Positions 19,398-27,561 of a stretch of DNA of 64,000 nt are shown here, in pieces. The stretch lies in NCBI RefSeq assembly GCF_020966755.1, contig NZ_JAJKFT010000001.1:1-64000 (forward strand), written 5' to 3'. Every line of letters begins with the position of its first letter. The stretch's first letter is position 1. The position numbers and the translations under genes were made by a program. The stretch comes from Blastopirellula sediminis. GTDB lineage: Bacteria > Planctomycetota > Planctomycetia > Pirellulales > Pirellulaceae. Under the pieces are notes generated by a model. It did no database searches, had not been told where the DNA came from, and worked only from the letters and a program-made list of their open reading frames with translations.

Positions 19398-19411
19398 GTT
19401 TCACGTGAAAC
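19398..19411. promoter_or_regulatory. parS: parS centromere site 3
   Basis: Third exact copy of GTTTCACGTGAAAC, 37 bases after site 2 and 116 bases before the parA start. It probably overlaps the parA promoter region. Confidence 0.95.
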
Positions 19412-19527
19412 ATGGCGATTTCCGTTTTTCGCGGGGGAAATGACATTCCGCGTTTGCGCGCTTCCTCGCTAGAATCTCCACCCGCGCACCGCCAATCGGC
19501 TTCGCGTGAAGGTCCGTGAGGGAAACT

Positions 19528-20274
19528 GTGGCTCGAATCATCTGCATCGCGAATCAGAAGGGAGGCGTCGGCAAGACGACCACCGCCATTAATTTGGCAG
19601 TGGCGCTGGCCAAGTCGGCCCAGAAGACGCTGCTGATCGATCTCGACCCGCAGTGCAACGCGACGACCGGATTGAACCTGACTCCGACCGATCGGCATCC
19701 GCTCGTCCTGCAGCAATCGCTGCGGGACGCGATCAAGCCGACGGCGGTTGCCGGACTCGATCTGCTGCCGGGGAGCCGGAGCTTCCAGGATGTCGAAACC
19801 CTCGCTTCGGACGATCAGCCGCAGGCCGCCGTGCTCGAGTCTCACTTGGAACGGGGCATGGCGGGCTACGACTTCGTCCTGATCGATTGTCCCCCATCAG
19901 TCGGCAAGCTGACCCAGACGGCGTTGTCGGCGTCGACCGAGGTGCTGATGCCGATCCAATGCGAGTACTTCGCGATGGAAGGGCTGACGCAGATGATTCA
20001 GGTGATCCGCGGCGTCATGCAGCAGAAGCCTGACCGATTGGCGTTTGGCGGGATCGTGCTGACGATGCACGATCCGAGATTGGAATTAACCGCCGAGGTC
20101 GAGGAGGAAGTCCGCGACTTCTTCGGCGAAGTGGTATTTGACACCGTGGTCCCCCGGGATGTCCTCGTCAGCGAGGCTCCGAGCCACGGCTGTTCGGTAA
20201 TTGATCATGCGCCCCGCTCACGAGGAGCACGGGCTTACATCGAACTATGCATGGAGGTACTCGAGCGTGACTAA
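19528..20274 (+). CDS. parA: Chromosome-partitioning ATPase ParA/Soj
   Basis: 248 residues. Deviant Walker A QKGGVGKTT near residues 10-18, A' motif LLIDLDPQCNATTG, Walker B DFVLIDCPPSVG, and QCEYFAMEGL, all typical of ParA/Soj. It works with ParB and parS to separate chromosome origins. The GTG at 19528 is preceded by GAGGG at 5 bases and yields the standard start ARIICIANQKGG; the GTG four codons upstream (19516) is less likely. The last 8 bases overlap the start of parB, so the two are translationally coupled. Three parS sites lie just upstream. Confidence 0.96.
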   Translation: MARIICIANQKGGVGKTTTAINLAVALAKSAQKTLLIDLDPQCNATTGLNLTPTDRHPLVLQQSLRDAIKPTAVAGLDLLPGSRSFQDVETLASDDQPQAAVLESHLERGMAGYDFVLIDCPPSVGKLTQTALSASTEVLMPIQCEYFAMEGLTQMIQVIRGVMQQKPDRLAFGGIVLTMHDPRLELTAEVEEEVRDFFGEVVFDTVVPRDVLVSEAPSHGCSVIDHAPRSRGARAYIELCMEVLERD

Positions 20275-21265
20275 GCAAAAGCGATTGGGACGTGGATTGG
20301 CGGCGCTGTTGGGCGGGCCGATGGATGAGACCGGCGCTCTGACCGACGCCCCGATCGAAGCAGGCGCGCCCCGGGTCTTCAATCCGGATCACCAAGACGA
20401 ACCGGCCGCCGCCGTTGCACCAGCTGCCGAAGAGTTCGCCGGCGAGCGACTGATCAAGTTGCCGGTCGAAGAGATCGACGCTAACCCTTACCAGCCGCGG
20501 CAAGAGTTCAACGACGACGAGATCGCCGAGCTAGCACAAAGCCTCCAGCAGCACGACATGCTGCAGCCGATCGCCGTCCGCATGGTCGAAGGGCGTTACC
20601 AGCTGATCTCGGGCGAACGTCGCCTACGAGCCGCGATTGTCGCCGGTTGGGACGAAGTCCCGGTCCGCGTCTTTGAGGCGGACGACCAGACCGTCGCCGA
20701 ACTGGCGATCGTCGAGAACCTGCAACGCAAAGACCTGAACGCGATTGAAAAGGCGATGTCGTTCGAGCGCTATCTGCACGAACATGGCTGCACCCAATCG
20801 GAACTGGCCGAGCGGATCGGCGTCGATCGCTCGACCGTGGCGAACCTCCTCCGCTTGCTCGAGCTGCCGGAACCGGTGATGACCGCCGTGATGACCGGAG
20901 AGCTGACAGCCGGACATGCCCGGGCTTTGCTGCCGCTGGGAGAAGAAGGAATCCAGGTTGAGTTCGCTCGCCGGATCTTCGAGGAAGGTTGGAGCGTGCG
21001 AGGGACCGAAGAAGCGGTCCAGGATTACATCCACTCCAGCGACGGCCCGCAGACGATCAAAGCCCCGATAAAAAAAGGGCGAACCGTCAGCGACCAGGTC
21101 GCGTCCCTCGAGCAGGAATTCCGCATGGCTCTGGGGACTAAGGTCGACATCAAACAGTCGGGCCGCGGCGGCAAGATCGTGCTCCATTTCAAGGGAAATG
21201 ACGAGTTCGATCGAATTCGGGATCACTTACTCGGCGGCGCGACCGAACTGCGGAAAGCCGGTTAG
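20267..21265 (+). CDS. parB: Chromosome-partitioning protein ParB/Spo0J
   Basis: 332 residues. The GTG start at 20267 overlaps the parA stop (GTGACTAA) and has GGAGG 9 bases upstream; it gives the usual TKQKRLGRGLAALLGG opening. Domains: ParB/sulfiredoxin CTPase fold with IDANPYQPR and the ISGERRLRAA box, central helix-turn-helix with QSELAERIGVDRSTVANLLRLLELP that recognises parS, and a C-terminal dimerisation region. Loads on parS and slides as a CTP-dependent clamp in this family. Confidence 0.96.
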   Translation: MTKQKRLGRGLAALLGGPMDETGALTDAPIEAGAPRVFNPDHQDEPAAAVAPAAEEFAGERLIKLPVEEIDANPYQPRQEFNDDEIAELAQSLQQHDMLQPIAVRMVEGRYQLISGERRLRAAIVAGWDEVPVRVFEADDQTVAELAIVENLQRKDLNAIEKAMSFERYLHEHGCTQSELAERIGVDRSTVANLLRLLELPEPVMTAVMTGELTAGHARALLPLGEEGIQVEFARRIFEEGWSVRGTEEAVQDYIHSSDGPQTIKAPIKKGRTVSDQVASLEQEFRMALGTKVDIKQSGRGGKIVLHFKGNDEFDRIRDHLLGGATELRKAG

Positions 21266-21349
21266 AAAAACGTGCCTCCTTGTGTAAGGATGTATAGTGC
21301 ACGTGTCATTGTCAGGTTCCCGTTCGGCGGATAAGATCGGGAACTTACT

Positions 21350-21424
21350 CGGGGTGTAGCGCAGCCTGGCTAGCGCATCTGCTTTGGGAGCAGAGGGTCG
21401 CAGGTTCGAATCCTGTCACCCCGA
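21350..21424 (+). tRNA. tRNA-Pro (anticodon TGG)
   Basis: Cloverleaf with acceptor stem CGGGGTG / CACCCCG, D-loop AGCCTGGCTAGC, anticodon loop TTTGGGA (anticodon TGG at 21385-21387), T-loop GGTTCGAATCC, discriminator A, and no encoded CCA. Its 3' end is the attachment site of the element that follows. Confidence 0.97.
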
Positions 21425-21426
21425 CT
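21411..21426 (+). other. attL (left element end)
   Basis: Left copy of the 16-bp direct repeat. Bases to the left complete the tRNA-Pro T-arm; bases to the right belong to the element. The invariant core is TGTCACCCCGACT. Confidence 0.75.
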
Positions 21427-21765
21427 ATTACTAGAAATGAGCCCTTCGGCGAGAACGTCGAAGGGCTTTCTTATTGTGGGCACTAGAATTACGTCATCGA
21501 GCGTCCACTTCAAACAGACAATTTCGAGGATTCGACGTTTTTCTTGGCAGTCGGCACTAAGCCATTTACTGCATAGAGTTTGCGAAAGTTCAAACGATTT
21601 CGACGCTAAGTCGCCCATCTCATCGTGACTCCGGTCGACAGCCTCTAGCGGAAGTTTGATCGCGGATAGTCGATCCCGAATCTCCGTGTTCTTTCCGGCG
21701 TAGGTTGACTGGTCGATGTCCTGTGGCAACAACAAATTTAGCAAGCGATCCTGTTGTTCGGTTAC
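21425..21765 (-). pseudogene. Serine recombinase, C-terminal remnant
   Basis: The reading frame (about 110 residues) carries the C-terminal signature of planctomycete serine recombinases/resolvases: EQQDRLLNLLLPQDID, TYAGKNTEIRDRLSAIKL, LSQTLCSKWLSAD, EKRRILEIVCLKWTLDDV, and TIRKPFDVLAEGL, ending at NSRGD over the att core. Past that point the frame runs antisense through tRNA-Pro and is meaningless. The N-terminal catalytic resolvase domain is absent: upstream, an in-frame TGA follows at once and the acetyltransferase stop lies at 21772. So the gene was cut, and the cargo abuts the break. Confidence 0.75.
21440..21470 (+). terminator. Terminator-like hairpin after tRNA-Pro
   Basis: Stem AGCCCTTCG (21440-21448) / CGAAGGGCT (21459-21467), 10-base loop, then TTTCTTATT. 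It can end tRNA-Pro transcription. On the other strand the same bases encode the KPFDVLAEGL motif of the recombinase remnant. Confidence 0.6.
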
Positions 21766-21771
21766 TCATAT

Positions 21772-22356
21772 CTATTCCGCCGCCTCAAAGTCTTCGATCT
21801 GCTTCAAATGTTTGGCAGGTATGCCGCCCACAACGGTGCCACTCGGCACGTCCTTTGTGACGACGGCTCCGGCGGCCACCACCGCGTCCTCGCCAACGGT
21901 GACTCCCGGCAGAATCGTCGCGCCAGCGCCGATCCAGGCGTTCTTCTTGATAACTACCTCACGTGGCGCCAAGGATTTTCGACGCTGTATCTCTACCGGA
22001 TGGTTTTCGGATGTGATGTTGACCCTGGGGCCGATCATGACACCGTCTTCGATCGTGATGCCCCCTAGGTCGAGAAACGAGCATGCATGGTTGATGAACA
22101 CGTTCTTGCCAAGCGTGATGTTCCGTCCATAGTTGGTATGCAGCGGAGGAAACAAGGTCGTGCTTTCGTCCACTTGTTGCCCAATTAGCTCGCCAAGGAA
22201 GCTGCGGACCTGATCTGTGTCCGCAGCGCCGTTGAGTTGGATCAAGAGTCGAAACGTGCGGTTCACCGCCTCGGCAACCAGGCTGAAGCCCGGGTCGTCC
22301 ATCGGTACTGGTTCGCCAGATCGCAATCTCGCAAAAATGTTACTGCGATTTTCCAT
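21772..22356 (-). CDS. Hexapeptide-repeat O-acetyltransferase (LacA/Maa type)
   Basis: 194 residues. The second half is a left-handed beta-helix with hexapeptide repeats: YGRNITLGKNVFINHACSF, DGVMIGPRVNITSENHP (catalytic His region), WIGAGATILPGVTVGEDAVVAAGAVVTKDVPSGTVVGGIPAKHLK. This is the maltose/galactoside acetyltransferase pattern, transferring acetyl from acetyl-CoA to a sugar or similar hydroxyl group. ATG at 22356; a GTG lies four codons upstream. Last gene of the cargo cluster, about 100 bases after the efflux gene. Substrate unknown. Confidence 0.88.
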   Translation of the reverse strand: MENRSNIFARLRSGEPVPMDDPGFSLVAEAVNRTFRLLIQLNGAADTDQVRSFLGELIGQQVDESTTLFPPLHTNYGRNITLGKNVFINHACSFLDLGGITIEDGVMIGPRVNITSENHPVEIQRRKSLAPREVVIKKNAWIGAGATILPGVTVGEDAVVAAGAVVTKDVPSGTVVGGIPAKHLKQIEDFEAAE

Positions 22357-22455
22357 GGTATTTCTCACTTACCGAGGCTGATTGGCTGGGTCCACTGAAA
22401 CTCGTTAATTGCTGTGCCCGCACCTGCAGTGATTTAACAAGAAGCGAATCCCCAA

Positions 22456-23967
22456 CTACGTGCTTGGATTGCTCGCTGGGGAGGATTCGCCTTGTGGCAG
22501 GCTATGCCGGAGCGCTGCTTCTGGCATGCTGGCTAGCATTGTTATCACGAGAAGCGCCCCGGAGATGATAAAGCTTGCTTTCATGCCATGTTCAAAACCA
22601 AAAGCTGTTACCAGAGCCCCAAACCCAGCCACGGCCAAAGCACCACCAACTTGGCGGCTTGTGTTGAGGACTCCACTGGCTATGCCAGAGCGGGTACTTC
22701 GAACTGAATTCAGCAGTACGGAAGTAGCCGAGGGCATCGCTAATCCTGCTCCGAGGCCAACAGGAATCATCATCGCAACAAAAACTGGAACCGATGCGTT
22801 CTGACCAAGCAGGCTGAGCAAGAAGAATCCCGTCGCCATTGCCGCTTGCCCGATAATGATCGGCACGCGGCTTCCAAATCGCTCGGCCAGTCGTGCGGCA
22901 ATGATTGGCATAGCAATTGAAAACACGGTGACAGGAGCAAAGGCGAAACCGGTTTCAAGTGGTGTTAGCCCACGTTGTTGTTGAAAGTAGAGACTGACAA
23001 GAAAGACCATGCCAAAGAAACCGGCCATGAAGGTGAAGCCGATGGCTACTGGGATGGCAATGGTAGGTGAGCGAAACATATCTAAAGGGACCATCGGATG
23101 CTTGCTTCGCGATTGAAGGAATAGAAAGGCCACTGCCGCAACTGCTGCGATGATCAGGCAGAATATCACCGTTGAGTGAGTGATCCCCAAATCTCCTGCC
23201 TGGATGAGCCCAGCGGTAATTGCGGTCAAGCAAGTAATTGATGCAACCTGACCTGCCCAGTCGAACGCGTGAGCGGTTGTTCGCGAAATGGGAACACGCG
23301 ATAGAAGCCAAAGAGCAAGTGCCCCGATGGGTAGGTTGATCAGAAAAATCAGCCGCCAGCTTAGAGTCGTCAGGGCTCCACCAACAAGTGGTCCAGAAGC
23401 AGAGGCAACAGCCCCGCCTACCGCCCAAATGCCGATAGCACGCGACCTTGCAATTGGGTCGGGATAGGCTTCACTGATCAGAGCCAATGATGCAGGGGTC
23501 ATCAATGCCGCTCCTGCCCCTTGAAGTAGGCGTGCTACTACGAGCAAACTCAGCGTGGGAGCCAACCCACACGCTCCCGAACTAATTGTGAACACGACAA
23601 GGCCGATGGCAAAAGTTGTTCGAGCTCCAAGACGATCAGACACTGTTCCCGCAAAGAGAAGAAGTGCTGCAAAGGGCAACGAATACGCATCGATAACCCA
23701 TTGAAGGCCTCCAATGCCACCGTCAAAGGTGGTTTGAATAGCAGGCAATGCAACACTTACGACAAGTGCATCGAGCGTGATGATAAAGAAGCCCAACAGT
23801 GCCGTAAGCAACGACCAGTGCGAAGCTACGGCCTTTGGCGTACTTTCCGCACCGCTAATTGAACAAGAAAGGGGCGAAAGCTCTGTGTCTGTGCGCTTAT
23901 CCTGCGTCTCATTGCTCTCAATCCGCGAGGTTCTTGCCAGCCTTGTGGGAAGCAATTTCTCAAGCAA
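22456..23967 (-). CDS. DHA2-family MFS drug efflux transporter
   Basis: 503 residues with about 14 hydrophobic segments, the mark of the DHA2 (QacA/EmrB) branch. Seen: SLLTALLGFFIITLDALVVSVALPAI (helix 1 with motif D1), LQWVIDAYSLPFAALLL, GTVSDRLGARTTF (motif A), ARLLQGAGAALMTPASLALI, and GGAVASASGPLVGGALTTLSWRLIFLINLPIG (motif C region). It exports toxic compounds or metabolites by proton antiport. It starts with TTG, supported by GGAGG 7 bases upstream. Base composition is lower in GC than the chromosome around it. Part of the tRNA-Pro element. Confidence 0.93.
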   Translation of the reverse strand: MLEKLLPTRLARTSRIESNETQDKRTDTELSPLSCSISGAESTPKAVASHWSLLTALLGFFIITLDALVVSVALPAIQTTFDGGIGGLQWVIDAYSLPFAALLLFAGTVSDRLGARTTFAIGLVVFTISSGACGLAPTLSLLVVARLLQGAGAALMTPASLALISEAYPDPIARSRAIGIWAVGGAVASASGPLVGGALTTLSWRLIFLINLPIGALALWLLSRVPISRTTAHAFDWAGQVASITCLTAITAGLIQAGDLGITHSTVIFCLIIAAVAAVAFLFLQSRSKHPMVPLDMFRSPTIAIPVAIGFTFMAGFFGMVFLVSLYFQQQRGLTPLETGFAFAPVTVFSIAMPIIAARLAERFGSRVPIIIGQAAMATGFFLLSLLGQNASVPVFVAMMIPVGLGAGLAMPSATSVLLNSVRSTRSGIASGVLNTSRQVGGALAVAGFGALVTAFGFEHGMKASFIISGALLVITMLASMPEAALRHSLPQGESSPASNPST

Positions 23968-24071
23968 ACGAATTCCTCCAAGACGTTTATTTGGGTAGAT
24001 GACACTTCAAAGTGGCATTGGCGTCCGTGATAGACTTTCCGCTGCCAACGTTCTACGATCACCTCCACTGT

Positions 24072-25247
24072 TTAGATTGTAGATGCGTCAATAACGTATC
24101 GATAACGAGCTTCTTTGTTCACGACTTTGTCCCAGGCGTTGTTGACGGCGTCTGCCTTAATGACGTCAATTTGAGGAAAAAGCTTGTTATCAGCACAGTA
24201 ATTGACCACTGCCTGGGTTTCAGCCATTCCGCCGATGAGTGAACCGTTGAAGTTCACTCGGTTGCGAATCATCAAGAAATTGTTGATTGTCAGTTTGCCT
24301 TGAATGGGCATTCCCACCTGGGTGAATTCTCTACGCGGCTTGAGTGCCATCGCGTATGCCGCCACGTCGTAGTCGTAGGGAATCGTCGAAATCATGTAGT
24401 CAAGCGAACCGTGGTGAGCTTTTAGTTTGGACAAGTCGTCAACAACGATGACCTCTTTTGCACCAAAACCCTTGATGTCATCGACCTTGCTTGGCGACGT
24501 CGTAAAAGCGTGAACTTCCGCTCCTTTCGATGCAGCAAGCATGATTGCCATGTGACCAAGACCGCCGATTCCAGCAACACCGACTTTGTCGCCCTTGGAA
24601 ATATCAGCTTGCATCAGCGGCGAGTACGTCGTAATTCCTGCACAAAGTAGCGGTGCGGCGTGCTTCAATTCAATGTGGTCAGGGATGCGAACGACAAAGT
24701 GATCTCTGACCACGATGTTGCTGGCGTAGCCTCCCTGCGTAATGCCGGTTGGCGAGCTTTCTTCAGTTGAGCCATAGGTAAAAACCGTCTTGCTTCTATC
24801 GCAGTGGTTTTCCTCGCCACCTAGACAACTCGGACACTCGAGACAGCTGTTGACCATGCAGCCAACACCTGCCCTGTCTCCGACTTTAAACTTAGTGACG
24901 TTCTTTCCAACGGCCGCTACGATACCGGCGATTTCATGCCCGGGAACTTGCGGGTATTTTTGGGGAGACCAGTGACCTCGCATTTGATGAATATCGGAAT
25001 GGCAAATGCCACAGAACTTGATGTCGATAAGCACATCATTGTCACCGAGAGGGCGCCGCTCGAATGACCAGGAAGTCAATGTTCCGGACTTGTCCTGGGA
25101 CGCCAATCCCTTGGCTTGAACATTTCCCTCTCGCACACTGGCGAAAGCGGATTGACTTCCTAGTGAGTTTGCCAGTAATACGCCAGCACCAGCAATCGCA
25201 GTGGTACGAATAAAATGTCTTCGGGACGAATTGCGAAAAGTGTTCAT
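24072..25247 (-). CDS. Tat-exported zinc-dependent alcohol dehydrogenase
   Basis: 391 residues. N-terminal Tat signal SRRHFIRTTAIAGAGVLLANS..AFA, then a complete medium-chain dehydrogenase of the cinnamyl-alcohol dehydrogenase/YahK type: CGICHSDIHQMRGHW (catalytic zinc Cys), PGHEIAGIVAAVG (His-Glu), CLECPSCLGGEENHC (four structural-zinc Cys), and GIGGLGHMAIMLA (NAD(P) loop). The family reduces aldehydes with NAD(P)H in the cytoplasm; a twin-arginine signal on it is unusual, because the cofactor is not free outside. ATG lies 4 bases after the stop of the hydrolase gene, so they share one transcript. Confidence 0.9.
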   Translation of the reverse strand: MNTFRNSSRRHFIRTTAIAGAGVLLANSLGSQSAFASVREGNVQAKGLASQDKSGTLTSWSFERRPLGDNDVLIDIKFCGICHSDIHQMRGHWSPQKYPQVPGHEIAGIVAAVGKNVTKFKVGDRAGVGCMVNSCLECPSCLGGEENHCDRSKTVFTYGSTEESSPTGITQGGYASNIVVRDHFVVRIPDHIELKHAAPLLCAGITTYSPLMQADISKGDKVGVAGIGGLGHMAIMLAASKGAEVHAFTTSPSKVDDIKGFGAKEVIVVDDLSKLKAHHGSLDYMISTIPYDYDVAAYAMALKPRREFTQVGMPIQGKLTINNFLMIRNRVNFNGSLIGGMAETQAVVNYCADNKLFPQIDVIKADAVNNAWDKVVNKEARYRYVIDASTI

Positions 25248-25251
25248 TGTT

Positions 25252-26328
25252 TTACTTTCCTCTAGCGAGGGTGTGATATTTCAAATGTTCGACGAAGAAG
25301 GATGCGAGTTTGTCGAATGGAATCACGTCAACTCGGTCGTAAAGATCAACGTGATTCGCTCCCTTAATGATGAGTAGTTCTTTCGGCTCTGCGGCAGCTT
25401 CAAATGCCGTTTCGCTGAAATAGCGCGAGTGGGCCTTTTCGCCATGAATCAAGAGTATCGGGCGAGGCGAAATCTCGTCGACGTAGGTGAGAAGCGGCAT
25501 GTTCATGAATGACAGTGGATTGGTCACTGTCCACGAGCCGTTCGAGTTAATTGATCGCGGGTGGAAACCACGCGGCTGCTTGTAGTAACCGGCGTAGTCC
25601 ACTACGAACTGCGGTTCGCCGCCCTTAAGTTCGAGAGAGATGGGGCCATATTCGGGTTGGCCATTTTCCGCATCTTGCCAGCGTTGTTGACTTAGTTGCT
25701 CTAGCGTTTGGGTGCGATCTTCCTTGGTGACGCTGTCGTTGTAGCCTTTGGACATCACCCGACTCATGTCATACATCGTGCTGGTTGCGACGGCCTTGAT
25801 GCGTTTGTCGACGGCAGCGGCGTTTAAGGCCATTCCGCCCCAACCGCAAATGCCGATAACTCCGATCCGTTCGCGATCCACAGAAGATTGCAGACCGAGA
25901 AAATCGACCGCAGCGCTGAAATCCTCGGTATTGATGTCAGGCGAGGCAACATTGCGTGGCTCGCCGCTGCTCTCCCCGGTGTAGGACGGATCGAAGGCCA
26001 GAGTGACGAATCCTCGTTCTGCCATCGTTTGCGCGTACAAGCCAGATGACTGTTCCTTCACCGCACCAAACGGACCGCTAACTGCGATCGCGGGCAGCCG
26101 TTTATCACCACGGTCTTTCGGCTGGTACAGATCGGCCGCTAAGGTGATTCCATAGCGATTTTTGAATTCGACTTTCCGATGAACGACCTTTTCGCTTTGT
26201 GGAAAGGTCTTATCCCATTGCGGCTTGTCATCTGCGACAACTGTCTCTGTGCCAGCCAGCATTCCACCCAGGATTGACAGTGCGAGATAGGTAAAGGAGC
26301 GACTGGATCGGGCTTTTGTTCTCATCAT
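25252..26328 (-). CDS. Secreted alpha/beta hydrolase with Cys in the nucleophile elbow
   Basis: 358 residues with a signal peptide (RSFTYLALSILGGMLAGTETVVA). It resembles the YcjY/dienelactone hydrolase-like alpha/beta hydrolases: YGITLAADLYQPKD, VSGPFGAVKEQSSGLYAQTMAERGF, FDPSYTGES, IGVIGICGWGGMALNAA, RPILLIHGEKAHSRYFSE, and GANHVDLYDR with the final His. The elbow reads G-x-C-x-G, so the nucleophile would be Cys as in dienelactone hydrolase. Start has AGAGG 5 bases upstream. First gene of the minus-strand cargo operon, divergent from the AraC regulator. Confidence 0.88.
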   Translation of the reverse strand: MMRTKARSSRSFTYLALSILGGMLAGTETVVADDKPQWDKTFPQSEKVVHRKVEFKNRYGITLAADLYQPKDRGDKRLPAIAVSGPFGAVKEQSSGLYAQTMAERGFVTLAFDPSYTGESSGEPRNVASPDINTEDFSAAVDFLGLQSSVDRERIGVIGICGWGGMALNAAAVDKRIKAVATSTMYDMSRVMSKGYNDSVTKEDRTQTLEQLSQQRWQDAENGQPEYGPISLELKGGEPQFVVDYAGYYKQPRGFHPRSINSNGSWTVTNPLSFMNMPLLTYVDEISPRPILLIHGEKAHSRYFSETAFEAAAEPKELLIIKGANHVDLYDRVDVIPFDKLASFFVEHLKYHTLARGK

Positions 26329-26575
26329 CTATTCCTCTCAAGTTGGGGCTGTCGTTTGGGCTTTTAGCGGATCCTTCATCAGCGAGCAGCTTCGCGTGGC
26401 CTGTCTGCCTCGCCATAGCACCCGTACATGCATTTAATGCCACCTGCTCTGAAAAGAAAAGAAACGATTCTCCAGATTGCTTGCCTAAACCTATGCGCTG
26501 CTTGAGAAACTGGTATTAAATGTGGCCAAAAGCTATAATGTTCCTGTCAATGTTAGGTGGTGTCTGGAGACGACG

Positions 26576-27478
26576 ATGAACACAGCAAAGACTGAGCAGC
26601 AGCGATTGGCGAGCATGCTCGACAAGGTAGCCATCGCAGAAGGGATGAGCCGAACGGACGTCGATGGAGTCGAAGTTTTTCGAGCTTCGTCGCCAACTGC
26701 CCGCGCACCGATTGTCTACCTCCCGCGCATTCTCATTGTTGGACAAGGACGAAAGCAGGCGTTTCTCGGAGGCGAAACGTATGTGTATGACCCAAGCAAC
26801 TACCTTGTCCTGACTGTTCCGCTACCGGCAGAGTGCGAGACGATTGCCAGTCCGTCGGAGCCAGTGCTGTTACTTTCCATCCAACTTGATCAGGCGATGG
26901 TGGGAGAGATGATATTGGAGCTGGAGGACTATCCACGTTCAGATACGCCAACGCCGCGCGGAATTTCCTCAACGCCAATGAGCACAGAAATGGCTGGAGC
27001 GGTTATTCGGCTCCTAGAGTGCCTCACGAAACCCGCCGACAGTCGCATTCTTGGTCGGCAGTGTGTTAGAGAGATCGTGTATCGCGTGCTGCAAAGTGAG
27101 CAGGGGGGTGTTGTTCGGGCGCTGGCGAGTCGGGATGACCACTTTGCCAGGATTGCTCGCGTGTTGCGGCAGATTCACATTGATTTTGCCAAACCGACGA
27201 GCGTGGAGGAGTTGGCAAGAAAGGCCGGGATGAGCGTTGCCGCGTTTCATCAGAACTTCAAGTTGGTGACGTCAAGTTCTCCTCTTCAATATATTAAACG
27301 AATCAGACTCGATCAGGCCAAATCGCTCATGGCCCATGAAGGCTACAACGCAAGCACGGCTGCTCAGGCAGTTGGTTATGAAAGCCCCTCACAGTTCAGC
27401 CGCGAATTCAAACGAGTCTACGGCCTAACGCCATCGGAAGAGGCTGAGCGAACGCGAGCACGGCTGGTCGCAAGTTAA
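26576..27478 (+). CDS. AraC-family transcriptional regulator
   Basis: 300 residues. N-terminal AraC_N cupin-like domain (VYLPRILIVGQGRKQAFLGGETYVYDP, LTVPLPAECET) and C-terminal double helix-turn-helix (SVEELARKAGMSVAAFHQNFKLVTSSSPLQYIKR and AAQAVGYESPSQFSREFKRVYGLTP). GGAG lies 7 bases before the ATG at 26576; the frame is open to a GTG at 26522, which is less likely. A TATAAT box is at 26534-26539. The layout, an AraC_N regulator divergent from an alcohol dehydrogenase/hydrolase set, is like E. coli YqhC with its aldehyde reductase genes; aldehyde sensing is an inference. Confidence 0.92.
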   Translation: MNTAKTEQQRLASMLDKVAIAEGMSRTDVDGVEVFRASSPTARAPIVYLPRILIVGQGRKQAFLGGETYVYDPSNYLVLTVPLPAECETIASPSEPVLLLSIQLDQAMVGEMILELEDYPRSDTPTPRGISSTPMSTEMAGAVIRLLECLTKPADSRILGRQCVREIVYRVLQSEQGGVVRALASRDDHFARIARVLRQIHIDFAKPTSVEELARKAGMSVAAFHQNFKLVTSSSPLQYIKRIRLDQAKSLMAHEGYNASTAAQAVGYESPSQFSREFKRVYGLTPSEEAERTRARLVAS

Positions 27479-27561
27479 TTGGGCCGGCACCGCATTACGT
27501 TAGTGACAGGCTCTGAATTTAGTATCGCAGAAGTCAGCGAATGCTGAGTTGCCGTGTATGC

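Noticed and set aside
21350-21424. Protein-like reading RIRTCDPLLPKQ on the minus strand
   Set aside because: This is the tRNA-Pro gene read backwards, a known annotation artefact; only the part beyond the att core belongs to the recombinase.
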